Assembly (NCBI GenBank): GCA_000697665.1
Contig: KL197725.1
Location: 477,045 to 500,718, forward strand
DNA: 23,674 nt
Direction of reading: 5' to 3'
Origin: Jaapia argillacea MUCL 33604
Lineage: Eukaryota > Basidiomycota > Agaricomycetes > Jaapiales > Jaapiaceae
Shown: positions 1 to 9,054 of the stretch, piece after piece
Numbering within the stretch: the stretch's first letter is position 1
Layout: the number at the start of each line of letters is the position of its first letter
Program-made: the position numbers and the translations under genes
Notes under the pieces: model-generated
Database searches by the model: none
What the model saw: the letters and a program-made list of their open reading frames with translations, nothing else
Told to the model about the DNA's origin: nothing

Positions 1-3
1 TCG

Positions 4-246
4 ACATCTGAGGTTGGCTGGCAATCCTGTTGCTTCAATCACTTCCATCCATGACAGAATGCCTGAACTAGTGGCTAATGGCATAGCTTTAGGTATCTGA
101 CTCACAATGACTAACATACCTTTGTCTATCTTATAGCAATCAAGCCTTTGAACAATTGACCTTTGAATGAGAGTCAATGAGTCTTAGGCAGTCTGTCACA
201 GATGGAAGTGGCTGGAGCAACAGGATTACCAGCCAACCTCAGATGT
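4..246. repeat. Foldback: 61-bp inverted arms around a ~121-bp loop
   Basis: Bases 4-64 (starting ACATCTGAGGTTGGCTGG) reappear inverted at 186-246 with a handful of mismatches. The loop at 65-185 contains the outer end of the AB repeat. The same arm sequence occurs once at 21248-21312 in the right AB copy, where the outer partner is missing. The left side therefore has an extra inverted copy of an internal AB piece. Because the window starts here, the true outer limit is unknown. Confidence 0.7.
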
Positions 247-1723
247 TAAGTGGGTGAAAACTGGGTGTTACAGTTGTCTCAAACTGACTATCTCAAACCA
301 TGGACCCATATGAGAGACCTCTGAAATGAATGTCTATGCAATGCTTCCTTCACCGAGTGCCCAGCAAATCTCAAATTGGTAGTCAACTACAGATTTTCAG
401 TAAAAGTGAAGTTGCCAAAATAAACAATGTGAGTATCCAGGATTGTAGTCACCACTTCCAAGGAGCTAATATGAGTCATACCAAGTGACTGATTTCCACC
501 TTTCGAAAATATTTTCAGTGGAAAAATAATATCATGGGAATGTTGATGTAAGTATCTAGGATTGTAGCCCCTATCTTAAAGACCCTAGAATGGGCACCCT
601 TACTAAGTTTCAGCCACCGTACCTCTGGCAAAACACAAAACAATTTTGAAATGTGACACTTTTCAACTTTATTTGTCTTGTAGCAGCACAACCAGTGATG
701 CTACAAGTGATACGGTGATAGATCTAGGTAGTCCTAGGTCTAGGCTACCTATTGAGACCAACATGTCAAAATTTCCAAATTTGGTAATATTCTGTGTGGC
801 ATCTTCTTCATATTGGTGTTTCAAGCTGATTTAGTGTATGTCACAGAAATTTCCATTTTAGGCATAGTATGTCAGTCACATAACATTATAGCAACATGAA
901 CATATTTTCCCCAATTTTTCCTGATTTTATTGGCTATATATCAAGAAATTGCCAAATTAAGATATTATATCATCAATCACACCAGGTCAAAGTATTAGCC
1001 GAGATGAGCAGCATTTTATTCCCATTTTTCCTGATTTTCCTACATTTTTCCCAGCTGTATTGATTGATTTACCATTTTAGGAATGTCATGTGACCAGCCA
1101 AATAATACCAAAGTGCCCCTACCCTCCTAGTACAATTTATTCCGATTCTTCCTGATTTTCCCTGCATTTTTCCAGGTCGTATTGATTGATTTACAATTTT
1201 AGGAAGGTCATGTGACCTGTCAAATAGTACCAAAGTGCCCCCACCCCCTACCCTACCCTACCCTAGTACATTCTATTCCGATTTTTCCTGATTTTCCCCA
1301 CATTTTTCCAGGCCATATTGATCAATTTACCATTTTAGGAAGGTCATGTGACCTACCACACAGCACCAGGTGATCACCCAATGCTGCCCCATGCTAGCTG
1401 GATTATATTCCAATTTTTGCCGATTTTTAGCGATTTATTGTGGCATTTTATTCCAATTTTTCAGCTATTTCCTATTTCAGGTAGCTAGGAAGTTGCATTA
1501 TGTAATCAACCAGTATCATTGGGGCAGCATGGTACACTGTTGTACCCCAGTATATTGTAAAATTCGCTCTCCCAGCTATTGTACAAAAGAGTGGCATGAG
1601 AAATTGTACAATTCCTGAGGTCCATATTGTCATGCAGAGTATTGTAAAAAAACATGGAAAAACCCCAGCCTGCCTTGTGACAAACTGAGGGAGAATTGTA
1701 CAAAAGAAAGTCAGTACCAGTGG
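68..1723 (+). repeat. AB repeat, left copy (1.65 kb, uninterrupted)
   Basis: The whole stretch is matched in inverted orientation by 19903-21429 plus 15434-15720, at roughly 90-95% identity by eye. It is AT-rich and non-coding in appearance. A 62-codon frame at 646-834 is open in both copies, but that follows from the copies being alike. The distal part holds tandem units with a GTCAYRTGAC palindrome, and the inner 290 bp hold TTGTACAA palindromes. Bases 1431-1445 read straight through where the right copy carries a 4.2-kb transposon, so this copy keeps the empty site. No transposase lies inside. Its nature (non-autonomous DNA element, LTR or segmental duplicate) is undecided. Confidence 0.75.
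1018..1376 (+). repeat. Three tandem ~122-136-bp units in left AB
   Basis: Each unit contains GTCATGTGAC (starting at 1085, 1207 and 1343), then a CCAAAGTGCCCC-type segment, TTCCTGATTTTCC and TTTACCATTTTAGGA. The middle unit also carries four CCCTA pentamers (1246-1265). The right AB copy has four such units. Confidence 0.75.
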
Positions 1724-2358
1724 AATCAGGAACTGATGTTCAGAGCTTAACCGACAGTGAGGAGACTTCGTCCAAATTGGGTGAAGGATCTGTGGGCGAC
1801 CTTTGAAACATTTTACTTGCTGAGCAGACCGAGCATTTCTCCCTTTCCCAGCCACCCCCATCACCACTGCTTTCCACACTGCTCAGTGTCTGATAGATGC
1901 TACCCAGCATGACTTCATTCTTTGCTACACCTGCTCTGGACTCTGAGTTCACTAGCCTTAGTAGCACGACCCGTGAGGTGCGTGGGCCTCTCAAAAACCT
2001 GTTTCAAGCACCTAAGCTTCCCACACATCATGTTCCTGGGCTCACATTCAAGCTTTTTGTGCCTTTTACATGCCAAATTCGCTCAGGCATACTTTGTGGG
2101 AGAACTTTCGTTGACTACCATCTCTATGATGCGACAGTCTGAGTTTCTCAAGGCTCCATTGCTGATGATGACCCTTTAGTGAATCAGATGATGGGCGATG
2201 TATGTATTTGGGTATTTTCTAAAGAGACAATAATTCTATGTAAGGATGTGCCAGTTGAGGGAGAAGAAGGTGAGCAATTGGTTGATGAACAGGAGGAGGA
2301 GCAGGTCTTAGACGATTATATTGCACCTCCATGGCCTCTTGAGGATGACACCAACCCC

Positions 2359-2363
2359 CCCCC
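2359..2363. repeat. Probable target site duplication of solo LTR C
   Basis: CCCCC here against CCTCC at 2895-2899. The one mismatch is a transition. The sequence is low-complexity, so taken alone this is moderate evidence. Confidence 0.5.
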
Positions 2364-2894
2364 TGTAACGGCTAGGCTAGACCTACACGTCACAATGGAT
2401 TAGAAGTCGGATGTTGTCCAGAGGGCTGGCAAGCCTCGGAGCCAGTACTGAGGTGTGAGACCCCTTGCAGGGAGCCCCACTATTGAATATGCGGAGACCA
2501 TGTCCTCAGGTGCTACTCTTGTAGCTTCCTGAGACACTCAATAGCTTGGCACGGCTGTTTACACAGCTGTCCTGCGTCAATGAGGAGTCCATGATGCAAC
2601 CGAAGGTCGCTCTTGATTTCGAAGTAGATATAGTCTTGTAACTTGACCCTCTCATAGAGGTCGAGTTCTGAGTAGAGCTGGTGGTTTTAACTACCAGCTA
2701 TAAGTGAGATAAGTCACCTAGTTCACGCAATCGACACACTCAATAAAGAGGTTGATTCGTGAATAGGCAGTAAAGATGATCATTTCAAAAGAGAAAACTA
2801 CACGAATACACAAGGCAATTCAAACTCTGCTAACATCTTCCCACACTCAATCCAGAGTGATGCTGGTGAGTATTCCCTGTAACCACCCATTACA
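2364..2894 (+). mobile_element. Solo LTR, family C (531 bp)
   Basis: It begins TGTAACGG and ends CCATTACA, an 8-bp inverted terminus with one transition. The flanks are CCCCC (2359-2363) and CCTCC (2895-2899), a probable 5-bp target duplication with one C-T change. The insertion splits an open frame that rejoins when the LTR is removed. The segment around 2540-2590 (CTCAATAGC...GGCACGG..TGT..ACA...GTCCTG) aligns with the LTRs at 4769, 8537 and 13382, so this is a diverged relative of that family. Bases 2570-2894 recur inverted at 15105-15430. LTR orientation is not established. Confidence 0.75.
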
Positions 2895-3138
2895 CCTCCC
2901 TTTTCTTCAGCTGCTTCCACTCAGACTGACAAGCCAGCTGTTACCAGCCCCCATTCACTCCCACAACTCTGTTCCCATTCCCAATCATGACTTGACTCTG
3001 CCATACTCCCCACCAAATGGACCTCTCCCACCAAATCACACCGTTGTCCAACCCATGGAACCACACCCTGATGGCCCACATACATACATTCCAGAACTCT
3101 CACCTACCAACAACATTCCCCCTACTGAATTACCATAC

Positions 3139-3525
3139 AAGAAATACAAGAATTCCCACCCCAAAGTATCCCTCCCTAAGAGATTCTCTTCACTTGAAAG
3201 TCTGTTTTGTGCCAGAAAAACCTAAGCTTGTAAGCCTGCATATTGTTGCAGCCATTGAGGTCCATCTGTCAGCATCAGGTTCTGTGAAGTATCAGATTTC
3301 TTTGACAGAAATCTGGAAAGTGGGATTTTACTGCTTTATAGTCTTTGTCATCCTCCCTTTGTTTGTGGTTGTCCCTCCTATTTGTCTAAAATATTTGAGA
3401 GCTCTTTGATGGAAGATCAGAGAATTGTCCTATCCCTCGAACAATAGATATTTTGCTGTTTGAAACACATTCCGCAAAACTCTAAGGAGATTCATTCACC
3501 CTAAGAACAATCTTTTGAATTGTCA
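3139..3525 (+). mobile_element. LTR family D, partial (3' 387 bp)
   Basis: It matches 13906-14292 in inverted orientation, from AAGAAATACAAGAATTCCC to the terminal GAATTGTCA. The left copy lacks the TATA box and the CCAAT-repeat portion seen at 14293-14805. It ends exactly where a copia RNase H frame on the opposite strand stops being recognisable. Orientation is inferred from the right copy, whose TATA and CCAAT elements read toward GAATTGTCA. Confidence 0.65.
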
Positions 3526-4700
3526 TCGCACTGTTACCCATCTTGACAACATAGGTACTTGTAGAGCAGCTGCTGTCCAAGTTGCCAGCATGGTCAGCAT
3601 CAGAATAAGTGGTGAACAGCTCTGGGGAAGAGGAGGGCAAATAGGTCAACTTGTAATCAAGTGTACCTCTCAAATAGTGAAAGAGGTGTTGAATGGCCTT
3701 CCAGTGTTGCATCCCAGGGTTCTTGCTGAAGCAAGCCAATACTCCCACTGCATAGGCAATGTCTGGACAAGTGGCAACTGCAAGGTAAGCAAGGGCACCA
3801 ACAGCATTGATGTAGGGAATGGAGTGCATCTCTAACTCTTCCTCTCGAGGTTGAGGGGACATCTCTATCAACACCCCATTCAACTTCTCATGCCAACACT
3901 ACCCAGCCTGCTTCAACCCATACAGCAACTTCAACAGCTTCCACACCCAATCATTGCCCTTCTCCTCAAATCCTTGAGGCTGCTTCATGTACACTTCCTC
4001 CTGAAGGTCACCATTCAAATAAGCAGCCAAAATATCAACACTTTCCAACTCCAAGTCCTCCAGAGTGGCAAGAGCAAGTACAGCACAAAGAAATGCCCAT
4101 TTAGGAGTGGGGGCAAAGGTTTCATTGAAGTTGAAGCCAGGACGCTGTGAAAAGCCCTTAGCCATCAATCTCCCCTTATACTGCTCAATAGAGCCATCTG
4201 CCTTCTGCTTCACTCTGAAACCCAGTGACTCCCAATCACATGTCAACCAGGTGGAAGGTGCACCAATTCAAAGGTTCCATTGTCTATCAAAGACTGGATC
4301 TCTTCAGATGCTGCCTTGAACCACTTGTCCCTCTTTTCCTTCCTGGGTTCAATAAAGTGCTCCTGGGCCTTGAACAATGTCTCAGCATAGCACTCAAAGG
4401 CAAATTCAATCACTTGCTCCCAAGACAAGTCATCCAGAGTAGTGCCATCAGCCACATACTCCAAAGCTGCTTACATTGCATCTCCATCCTCTGCAAGACC
4501 TGGAAGGTGGTCTCCATGCTGCAACAGCAACTCATCTTCACTTTCCTCAATCAAAGGATCATGATGTTGTGGAGCTGGAGCAGGTGAGATGGAATGAGGA
4601 GTGTTGGGAGCTGATTGACTGTGACCACATCTGTCCCCACAGGGTATTGAACTCAGGACCTTCTGGTATGGCTGAAGATTGGGGTTAGGATTGGTCTATG
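3526..4700 (-). pseudogene. Copia-1 reverse transcriptase / RNase H remnant
   Basis: Reading minus from about 4620, an acidic linker (LIEESEDELLLQ) leads through an in-frame TAA (4471-4473) into the RT start (IDNGTFELVHLPPG). A one-base loss near 4215 shifts the frame. Then come GSIEQYKGRLMAKGFSQRPG, the catalytic-Asp motif ESVDILAAYLNGDL, YMKQPQGFEE and LLYGLKQAG, a TAG (3899-3901) and WHEKLNGVLIEM. The chain then jumps directly to YINAVGALAYLAVATCPDIA. About 110 residues that normally include the YVDD catalytic loop are missing without loss of frame. RNase H begins at TTYSDADHAG and ends after about 20 residues at the LTR D border. RT activity is impossible. Family assignment is firm. Confidence 0.9.
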
Positions 4701-4768
4701 GTGGACGTGGCTTGGAACTGCATAGTATTATGTAATTGTTGACTTGTTCTCTGCAGAGTTGGGCTTGT

Positions 4769-5279
4769 TGTAATGGCTGCATATCGACAGCTCGTCACTG
4801 AGTCTGAGAGGTGTCTCCTATCGATGCTGATGGGCTTCGGAGTTACACTGGTGTGTAGACTTGAACAGGTAGCCTCACAGTCAAACACACGTAGAACGTG
4901 TTCCTAAGTGCTACATGAATAGCTCCTTAGGGTGCTCAATAGCAAGGCACGGTTGTATGCACAACCGTCCTGAGACACGAGAGCGTGTTGAAGACATGTG
5001 AGAGGAATCTAAAGAAAAATATGAGTGCATATCGCATCCTATTTCAGACGCAAGACACGAGAGGTGAGCTTTAATAGCTAACCGAGAGATATTGGAAACT
5101 GGAAGAGTCGCTCGATTCACAGATCGACTGTCAGTCAAGAAGTCGAATGTGAAGTATGATAAGCAGATGAATTCCAAGCTAAGTGTTGTGTATGGTACAT
5201 AGGCACGCGTGCGTGGAGTTCTAATCTATTATAAGTTCGTTGGCTGGTTGCAAAGGCTACACTTCCTGTACCCATTACA
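4769..5279 (+). mobile_element. Solo LTR (511 bp), same family as the LTRs of the 8.5-13.9 kb element
   Basis: Termini are TGTAATGG and CCATTACA. The LTR is flanked by perfect CTTGT duplications (4764-4768 and 5280-5284), so it is a genuine insertion followed by LTR-LTR recombination. It aligns end to end with 8537-9046 and 13382-13891; differences are mainly transitions such as ACGCG to ACGTG. It sits in the linker between integrase and RT of Copia-1, and so is younger than that element. Confidence 0.92.
4949..4968 (+). other. Conserved LTR hairpin (8-bp stem, ATGC loop)
   Basis: ACGGTTGT and ACAACCGT pair perfectly around ATGC. Counterparts lie at 8717-8736, 13562-13581 and, with a compensatory pair, 2551-2570. 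A role in the LTR transcript (terminator, packaging or dimer signal) is speculation. Confidence 0.6.
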
Positions 5280-5333
5280 CTTGTGTTCATCATCTCTGGT
5301 GTGGCTTGGCTCAGGTGTGTTGTATAATGGTTT

Positions 5334-5406
5334 TGTAATGAATATATCTCTGACACAGCTCAACTCAGGGTTTTCTGAGTGCTAGATTATTCCAGCACTT
5401 CACAAG
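5334..5406 (-). repeat. 73-bp repeat, downstream copy (flanks Copia-1 gag-integrase)
   Basis: On the minus strand it reads from CTTGTGAAGTG, through an in-frame TAA and TCTAGCACTCAG, to ATATATTCATTACA. A second copy lies at 8292-8363. In both, the coding frame ends with residues CEV(L/M)E then stop. The element ends TGTAATG on plus, like the local LTRs. A diverged further copy of its ATCTCTG...CTCAGG part lies just outside, at about 5290-5315. Confidence 0.7.
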
Positions 5407-5939
5407 GAGGAGGACTTAGAGCAGGAGGAACAGGTGCAGGTTCGACTGGAGCAAGAATAGGAGTGGCATGGCACTGAGGATGAATGTTGGCTTTCCTCAT
5501 GGCAGTTTGTTCAGGGAACCTTGCTGAGGTCGATTTGTTCTGAGGAATTGCTGAGGAGCCGGTGCTGGTGGAGGATTTTGTGGTGGAGGAGTTGGTGGAG
5601 GTGAGGGAGTATGAGGGGAGGTGGAGGAGGTGAGGGAGCACAAGGAGGAGCAGGAGGGGCAGGAGGAGCTGGATCATCGAAATTTGGAGGTGGAGGTGCC
5701 TGATCAACACCATCATCATCACCCCCATGATCTGGCAGCTCAACCATGCAAGGCTCGTCACCAGGGACTGAGACCTCAGAGGTGGGAACTCCAAAGACAT
5801 TAATTGATTTGGAGTTACCTGGAAAGCACCTCTCATTGAAGACTGCATGGCTACCGATGAAGAACTTCTGGGTGACTGGATCCCAGAAGCACCAGGCCTT
5901 GGTCCCTTCAACATATCCAACAAAGATGCACTTGTGCAT
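5387..5939 (-). pseudogene. Copia-1 post-integrase linker
   Basis: The minus frame resumes with HKCIFVGYVEGTKAWCFWDP, the conserved copia segment after the integrase core, followed by FFIGSHAVFNE. It then becomes an acidic and proline-rich linker (DDDGVDQAPPPP). The long proline run changes frame downstream. The chain ends in PPPCEVLE and a stop inside the 73-bp repeat. Upstream, the frame is cut by a 1.08-kb LTR insertion. Removing the insertion and one GCAT joins QSHM to HKCIFVGY exactly, which confirms both the family and the insertion. Confidence 0.85.
5936..5939. repeat. Target site duplication GCAT
   Basis: GCAT here and at 7018-7021 brackets the 1078-bp LTR. The rejoined sequence restores an uninterrupted copia motif. 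Confidence 0.85.
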
Positions 5940-7017
5940 TGTCGAGCGCATGAAGTGTGCTTGTGAGTCCTGAGTTGAACTCTCAAGTTGTTCATGCACT
6001 GCTCCAGGTCAGTCTTTAGACCAGGAGACTTAGAATTTGGGAGCAAAAGTAATTCTCGGATACTGTGAGATAATATTGATTCCAGGATGCTTCTGGCGAT
6101 CAAAATGAAGGTTCTATTGATAATCTCGAATGTACTGTGTGCTACTGAGTGATTTCTGGTATGAATATGGGTGGTTTTGGGTGGTTTTCTGCTGCTGGTA
6201 GTGGGGAAGATTTGTAGGTAGAAGCTGCTGGTGGATTAGGTGGTTAATCTGTACTCTACTACAGGCTTAAATACCCTATATGATAGACTGTGCAATAAAT
6301 ATGAGAAAATAGATCGAAAATAGAATAAATGTCTTTGTCCAATGAAAATCCTTGCCAGATGGGAAGATCAAGTCTGGCTCCTGATGGCTGTGTTGTGCAT
6401 AGGTTTCCGCAGTATAAACGCAGCCTTGGCATGGCCAGGAGGTAGCCACAGTAGCAGTCCTTTGGATTTTGGAATGATCTGGGTCTGATTGTTTGACATG
6501 ATACGCCAGCCATGTGGGGTGACATCATTAGTCTGGATGTGTCTCTTGCCATGTGGGATGAGGTCATAGGCCTGGAGGGATTCTGTGAGGTTGTTGTGTT
6601 GGTTCCTTGGTTCGATGTGAACTTGTCACTTGTCGCTTTGTTGTTTCTTGTCCTGTTATTCTGCATCTTCATCTAAGGTAGTTGGAAAGTCCTTGCATTT
6701 TAGGAGACGGGTACAGGATGGTATATACAACAAGTATATGACTGGGTTTTGTTGTGGACTATGGTTACGGGTTACATTGGACTTGGGTAGGCAACTAAAA
6801 GGGTTTGGGGGTGGCCAGTATTTTTGTATATATGATGTGCAAAAAGATGGATATGGTACAGTGATAAGAGGAAGAGAGGTGTACACGACTGTTGTCCGAT
6901 GGTCAAATATAAGGAAAAGGGAGGGGGAAGAGGTCTAACAGTGAGCACAGCAACAAATCTTGACAAGATGAGAAAAAAAGCATACATTCAGGCAAGGGAC
7001 CATTGGGTTTCCTGACA
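5940..7017 (-). mobile_element. Solo LTR of a second family (1078 bp)
   Basis: On minus it begins TGTCAGG and ends CTCGACA. It is flanked by perfect GCAT direct repeats (5936-5939 and 7018-7021) and interrupts the Copia-1 integrase-linker codon order precisely. A minus-strand TATA-like box, GGGTATTTAAGCC, lies near 6262-6275, which places a ~750-bp U3 upstream and a ~300-bp R-U5 downstream. The 4-bp duplication is compatible with an LTR-element integrase, commonly 4-6 bp. It carries no coding frame that I would defend. There is no second copy in this window, so the family is unnamed. Confidence 0.8.
6262..6275 (-). promoter_or_regulatory. TATA-like box in the 1.08-kb LTR
   Basis: Minus strand GGGTATTTAAGCC. 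It sits about 320 bp before the 3' end of the LTR, a usual distance for a U3/R promoter. The call is based on sequence pattern only. Confidence 0.4.
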
Positions 7018-7021
7018 GCAT

Positions 7022-7486
7022 GTGGGATTGGAGCGCTTTGCAATGCTGTTTGCAGATGAGGATGTAGGCCAGGCAGCCCAAAACTCGAAAGTAGGAGATA
7101 TTGGGAGTCTTCTTCTTCCATTGAAGGTAGGGAGTTGAATTGTGTGAAGCAGAAGTGGGGGTGTGGTTTTGAGCACGAATGAAGGTGGAGATGGCAATGG
7201 CGCAGAATGATGGGGGTAGCTTGGCCTCCTCGAGTATGGTGGTGGCGCCATCTGCAATGTCCCAGTTAGCCTTCTCCACCACTCCATTCTAATGTGGCTC
7301 ATTGGGCTCAGTGTGCTGCCTCCAAATCCCATTTTCTGCACAATACTCATCAAACTCCTCCCCCATGTTCTCCTCACCCTTATCATTTTGTGTTACCTCA
7401 ATCTTCTCCCCTGTGGCCTTCTCAGCATAAGCCTTGTAGATTTTGAAGGCTGTCAAAGCATCACTCTTCTTTTTCAAGAAGGACAC
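7022..7486 (-). pseudogene. Copia-1 integrase core, N-terminally deleted
   Basis: The minus frame opens at VSFLKKKSDALTAFKIYKAY and continues through a degraded form of the second catalytic-Asp region (QNDKGEENMGEEF), ENGIWRQHTEPNEPH and a TAG at 7289-7291 that replaces the Gln of the usual PHQNG. It then reads VVEKANWDIADGA, TFIRAQNHTPT and FRVLGCLAYI up to QSHM. That is the C-terminal two-thirds of a copia rve domain. The HHCC zinc domain, the gag-pre-integrase segment and the protease, which should lie upstream, are absent. The frame abuts the gag zinc knuckle after only a few bases, so a deletion of about 1 kb is implied near 7490. Confidence 0.88.
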
Positions 7487-8289
7487 TGCCTGGCCCCCTT
7501 TGCCAGCTTTGATGCATCCTCCTTCTTAAAGCAAACTGACTCCAAATAACCAAATCCATCACAAAAGGTGCAGTGTGAATTGGACGTCAAAGCAGCAGGT
7601 TTTTGAGTGATATGGGAGGTGGTATGGGAGGTGGTAGAGGCTCTAAAAGCAAGGGAGGTGGTAGAATTGATGGAGTGGGACTGGCTTTGGGTCACCTCAC
7701 TCTGAAAAGCAGCCTTGAGCTTCTTCAAATTGAGATCAGAGAGTAGAAGAAGGGAGGAGACCAACATGTTGTATTCTGCTGGCAGGGCACAAATGAGGGC
7801 CATGGAATGGAGTTCAGCATCGAGTTTTTTGATGGTGTAGCCTGAGGGGCACAGGGCTTTGAGATCCTGCATCTCCTTGTCCACTTGAGCCATAAGAGAG
7901 GCAAGGGACTTGTTGGGGAGTTTTCTGATGCTGAGAAAGGTGTTCATAGCATTGAAACACATACCAGGACGTTGCTGAAGGTATACAGCCTACAAAGCCT
8001 TCCAAAGCTGAACAGCATCATCCTCCTTCCCCTTCACATGCACCTTCTGCCCATCCTCCAAAGCCAACCACAACAACCCAGTCACCTCTTCCTTCTTTGC
8101 CTTCCAAGCTCTCAACAACTCCTTCTCATCCCCAGTAAGACTCCCCTCAACAGTAGGAGTAGGACGGGGAAGTGTACCACTGACAAGACCCCACAGCCCT
8201 TTGGTTTTGAGGAGGGCCTTCATATTCTCACTCCAGAGGCCATAGTTCAATTCTGAGAGTGCTGGGAAGGTTTGCTTGTACTCAGTCAT
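7474..8289 (-). pseudogene. Copia-1 gag (UBN2-type) with altered zinc knuckle
   Basis: It starts at ATG 8289 (MTEYKQTFPALSELNYGLW), two bases after the 73-bp repeat. The N-terminal part has the W-ENMKALLKTKGLW pattern of copia gag (DUF4219/UBN2 type). A TAG at 7990-7992 follows LWKAL, and the same frame continues through LASLMAQVDKEMQDLKAL and a Ser/Thr-rich segment to CTFCDGFGYLESVC. That is the CX2CX4HX4C knuckle with His replaced by Tyr, a single C-to-T change. It ends at a stop soon after FKKEDASKLAKG. Capsid-like function is known for the family. This copy is inactive. Confidence 0.88.
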
Positions 8290-8291
8290 GA

Positions 8292-8363
8292 TGTAATGAA
8301 TATATCTCTGACACAGCTTGACTCAGGTTTTCTGAGTGCTAGATTATTCCATCACTTCACAAG
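8292..8363 (-). repeat. 73-bp repeat, upstream copy (abuts gag ATG)
   Basis: It matches 5334-5406 with about five differences and ends 2 nt before the Copia-1 gag start codon. Having the same stop-plus-trailer sequence before gag and after the linker is unusual. It could be a very short LTR-like unit or a tandem-duplication scar. Confidence 0.7.
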
Positions 8364-8536
8364 CAGATGATGCCAAGTAAGGTGAGGGGTGAGAATGTGT
8401 CCTGGCCATCTCAGCCTACTACATCTGCTGAAACCACCCCTCAAGGCCATGTTGAGGGTGATTCTGTGCCTTGTGCACATTGTGGTAGCAGCTTCAGCCT
8501 TGATAGTGAGGATAGAACATCTCCTCCCAATGGTGA
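8364..8536. other. Short segment without an assignable gene
   Basis: A plus frame (8367 to the LTR) would continue past the inserted element into about ten more codons (DWIDNSEDCS, then stop) if the 5.36-kb insertion were removed. It is too short and featureless to name. On minus it would be the leader between LTR D and Copia-1 gag. Confidence 0.35.
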
Positions 8537-9046
8537 TGTAATGGCTGCGTCTTGACAGCTCGTCACTGAGTCCGAGAGGTGTCTCCTATCAACGCTGGTG
8601 GGCTTTGAAGTTACACTGGTGTGTCAACTTGAACAGGTAGCCTTGCAGTCAAACACGCGTAGAACACATTCCTAAGTGCTATGCGAATAGCTCCTTAGGG
8701 TGCTCAATAGCGAGGCACGGTTGTATGCACAACCATCCTGGGATACGAGAGCGTGTCAAAGACACACGAGAAGAATCTAAAGAAAATGTATGAGCACATA
8801 TCGCGTCCTATTTTGGACGCGAGACACGAGAGGTGAGCTTAGCAGCTAACCAAAAGATATCAAAAACTAATAAAGTCGCTCGTTTCATGGATCGACCATC
8901 AGTCAAGACGTTGAATGTGAAGTAGGATAAGCAGATAAAATCTAAGCTAAGTGTTGTGTATAATACATAGGCGCACGTGCGCGGAGTTTTAATCTATTCC
9001 AAGTCTGTCAGCTGATTGCGGAGGCTACACTCCTGTACCCATTACA
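8537..9046 (-). repeat. LTR (3' LTR if the element reads minus)
   Basis: TGTAATGG...CCATTACA, 510 bp. I count roughly 45 differences from the partner at 13382, nearly all transitions with one clear transversion. The hairpin at 8717-8736 has one stem mismatch from a G-to-A change. Confidence 0.92.
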
Positions 9047-9054
9047 TAGCTCCC

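Larger units (their letters stand above)
1711..3138 (+). pseudogene. Unknown protein fragment, split by a solo LTR
   Basis: One plus frame runs from about 1711 to 2363 with few stops (TGA near 1801, TGA-TAG near 1891, TGA at 2140-2142). It encodes a serine-rich start, then about 80 residues of mixed composition (FVDYHLYDATV), then GDVCIWVF and a very acidic stretch around EEGEQLVDEQEEE, ending in a proline run. Removing the LTR at 2364-2894 and one copy of its flanking duplication rejoins the frame without a shift: the proline run continues into FSSAASTQTDKP. This shows that the fragment predates the LTR. The frame decays after about 2990. I do not recognise the family. The acidic, proline-rich character resembles linkers of retroelement polyproteins but also many fungal host proteins. 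Confidence 0.5.
3526..8289 (-). mobile_element. Copia-1: degenerate Ty1/copia internal region
   Basis: On the minus strand the domain order is gag (8289-7474), integrase (7486-7022), linker (5935-5387, continuing at 4764-4474) and RT with the start of RNase H (4470-3526). This is the Ty1/copia order, with integrase ahead of RT. Two solo LTRs (4769-5279, 5940-7017) are nested inside. Protease, the zinc-binding N-terminus of integrase, the YVDD core of RT and most of RNase H are deleted. Several nonsense codons and one frameshift complete the inactivation. No direct LTR pair flanks it; instead D repeats lie on both sides in inverted orientation. Confidence 0.85.

Noticed and set aside
646-834. 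62-codon frame conserved in both AB copies as a real small gene
   Set aside because: The copies are about 95% identical overall, so an open frame in both carries little information. It lacks a recognisable start context or motif.
1246-1265. CCCTA tandem as telomeric repeat
   Set aside because: Only four pentamers, not the fungal CCCTAA hexamer. It is a variant of the GGGTAGGG part of the AB subrepeat.
8364-8536. Zinc-finger-like CAHC in the short plus frame
   Set aside because: A single CxxC without partner cysteines or histidines in a frame of about 60 codons; no support.
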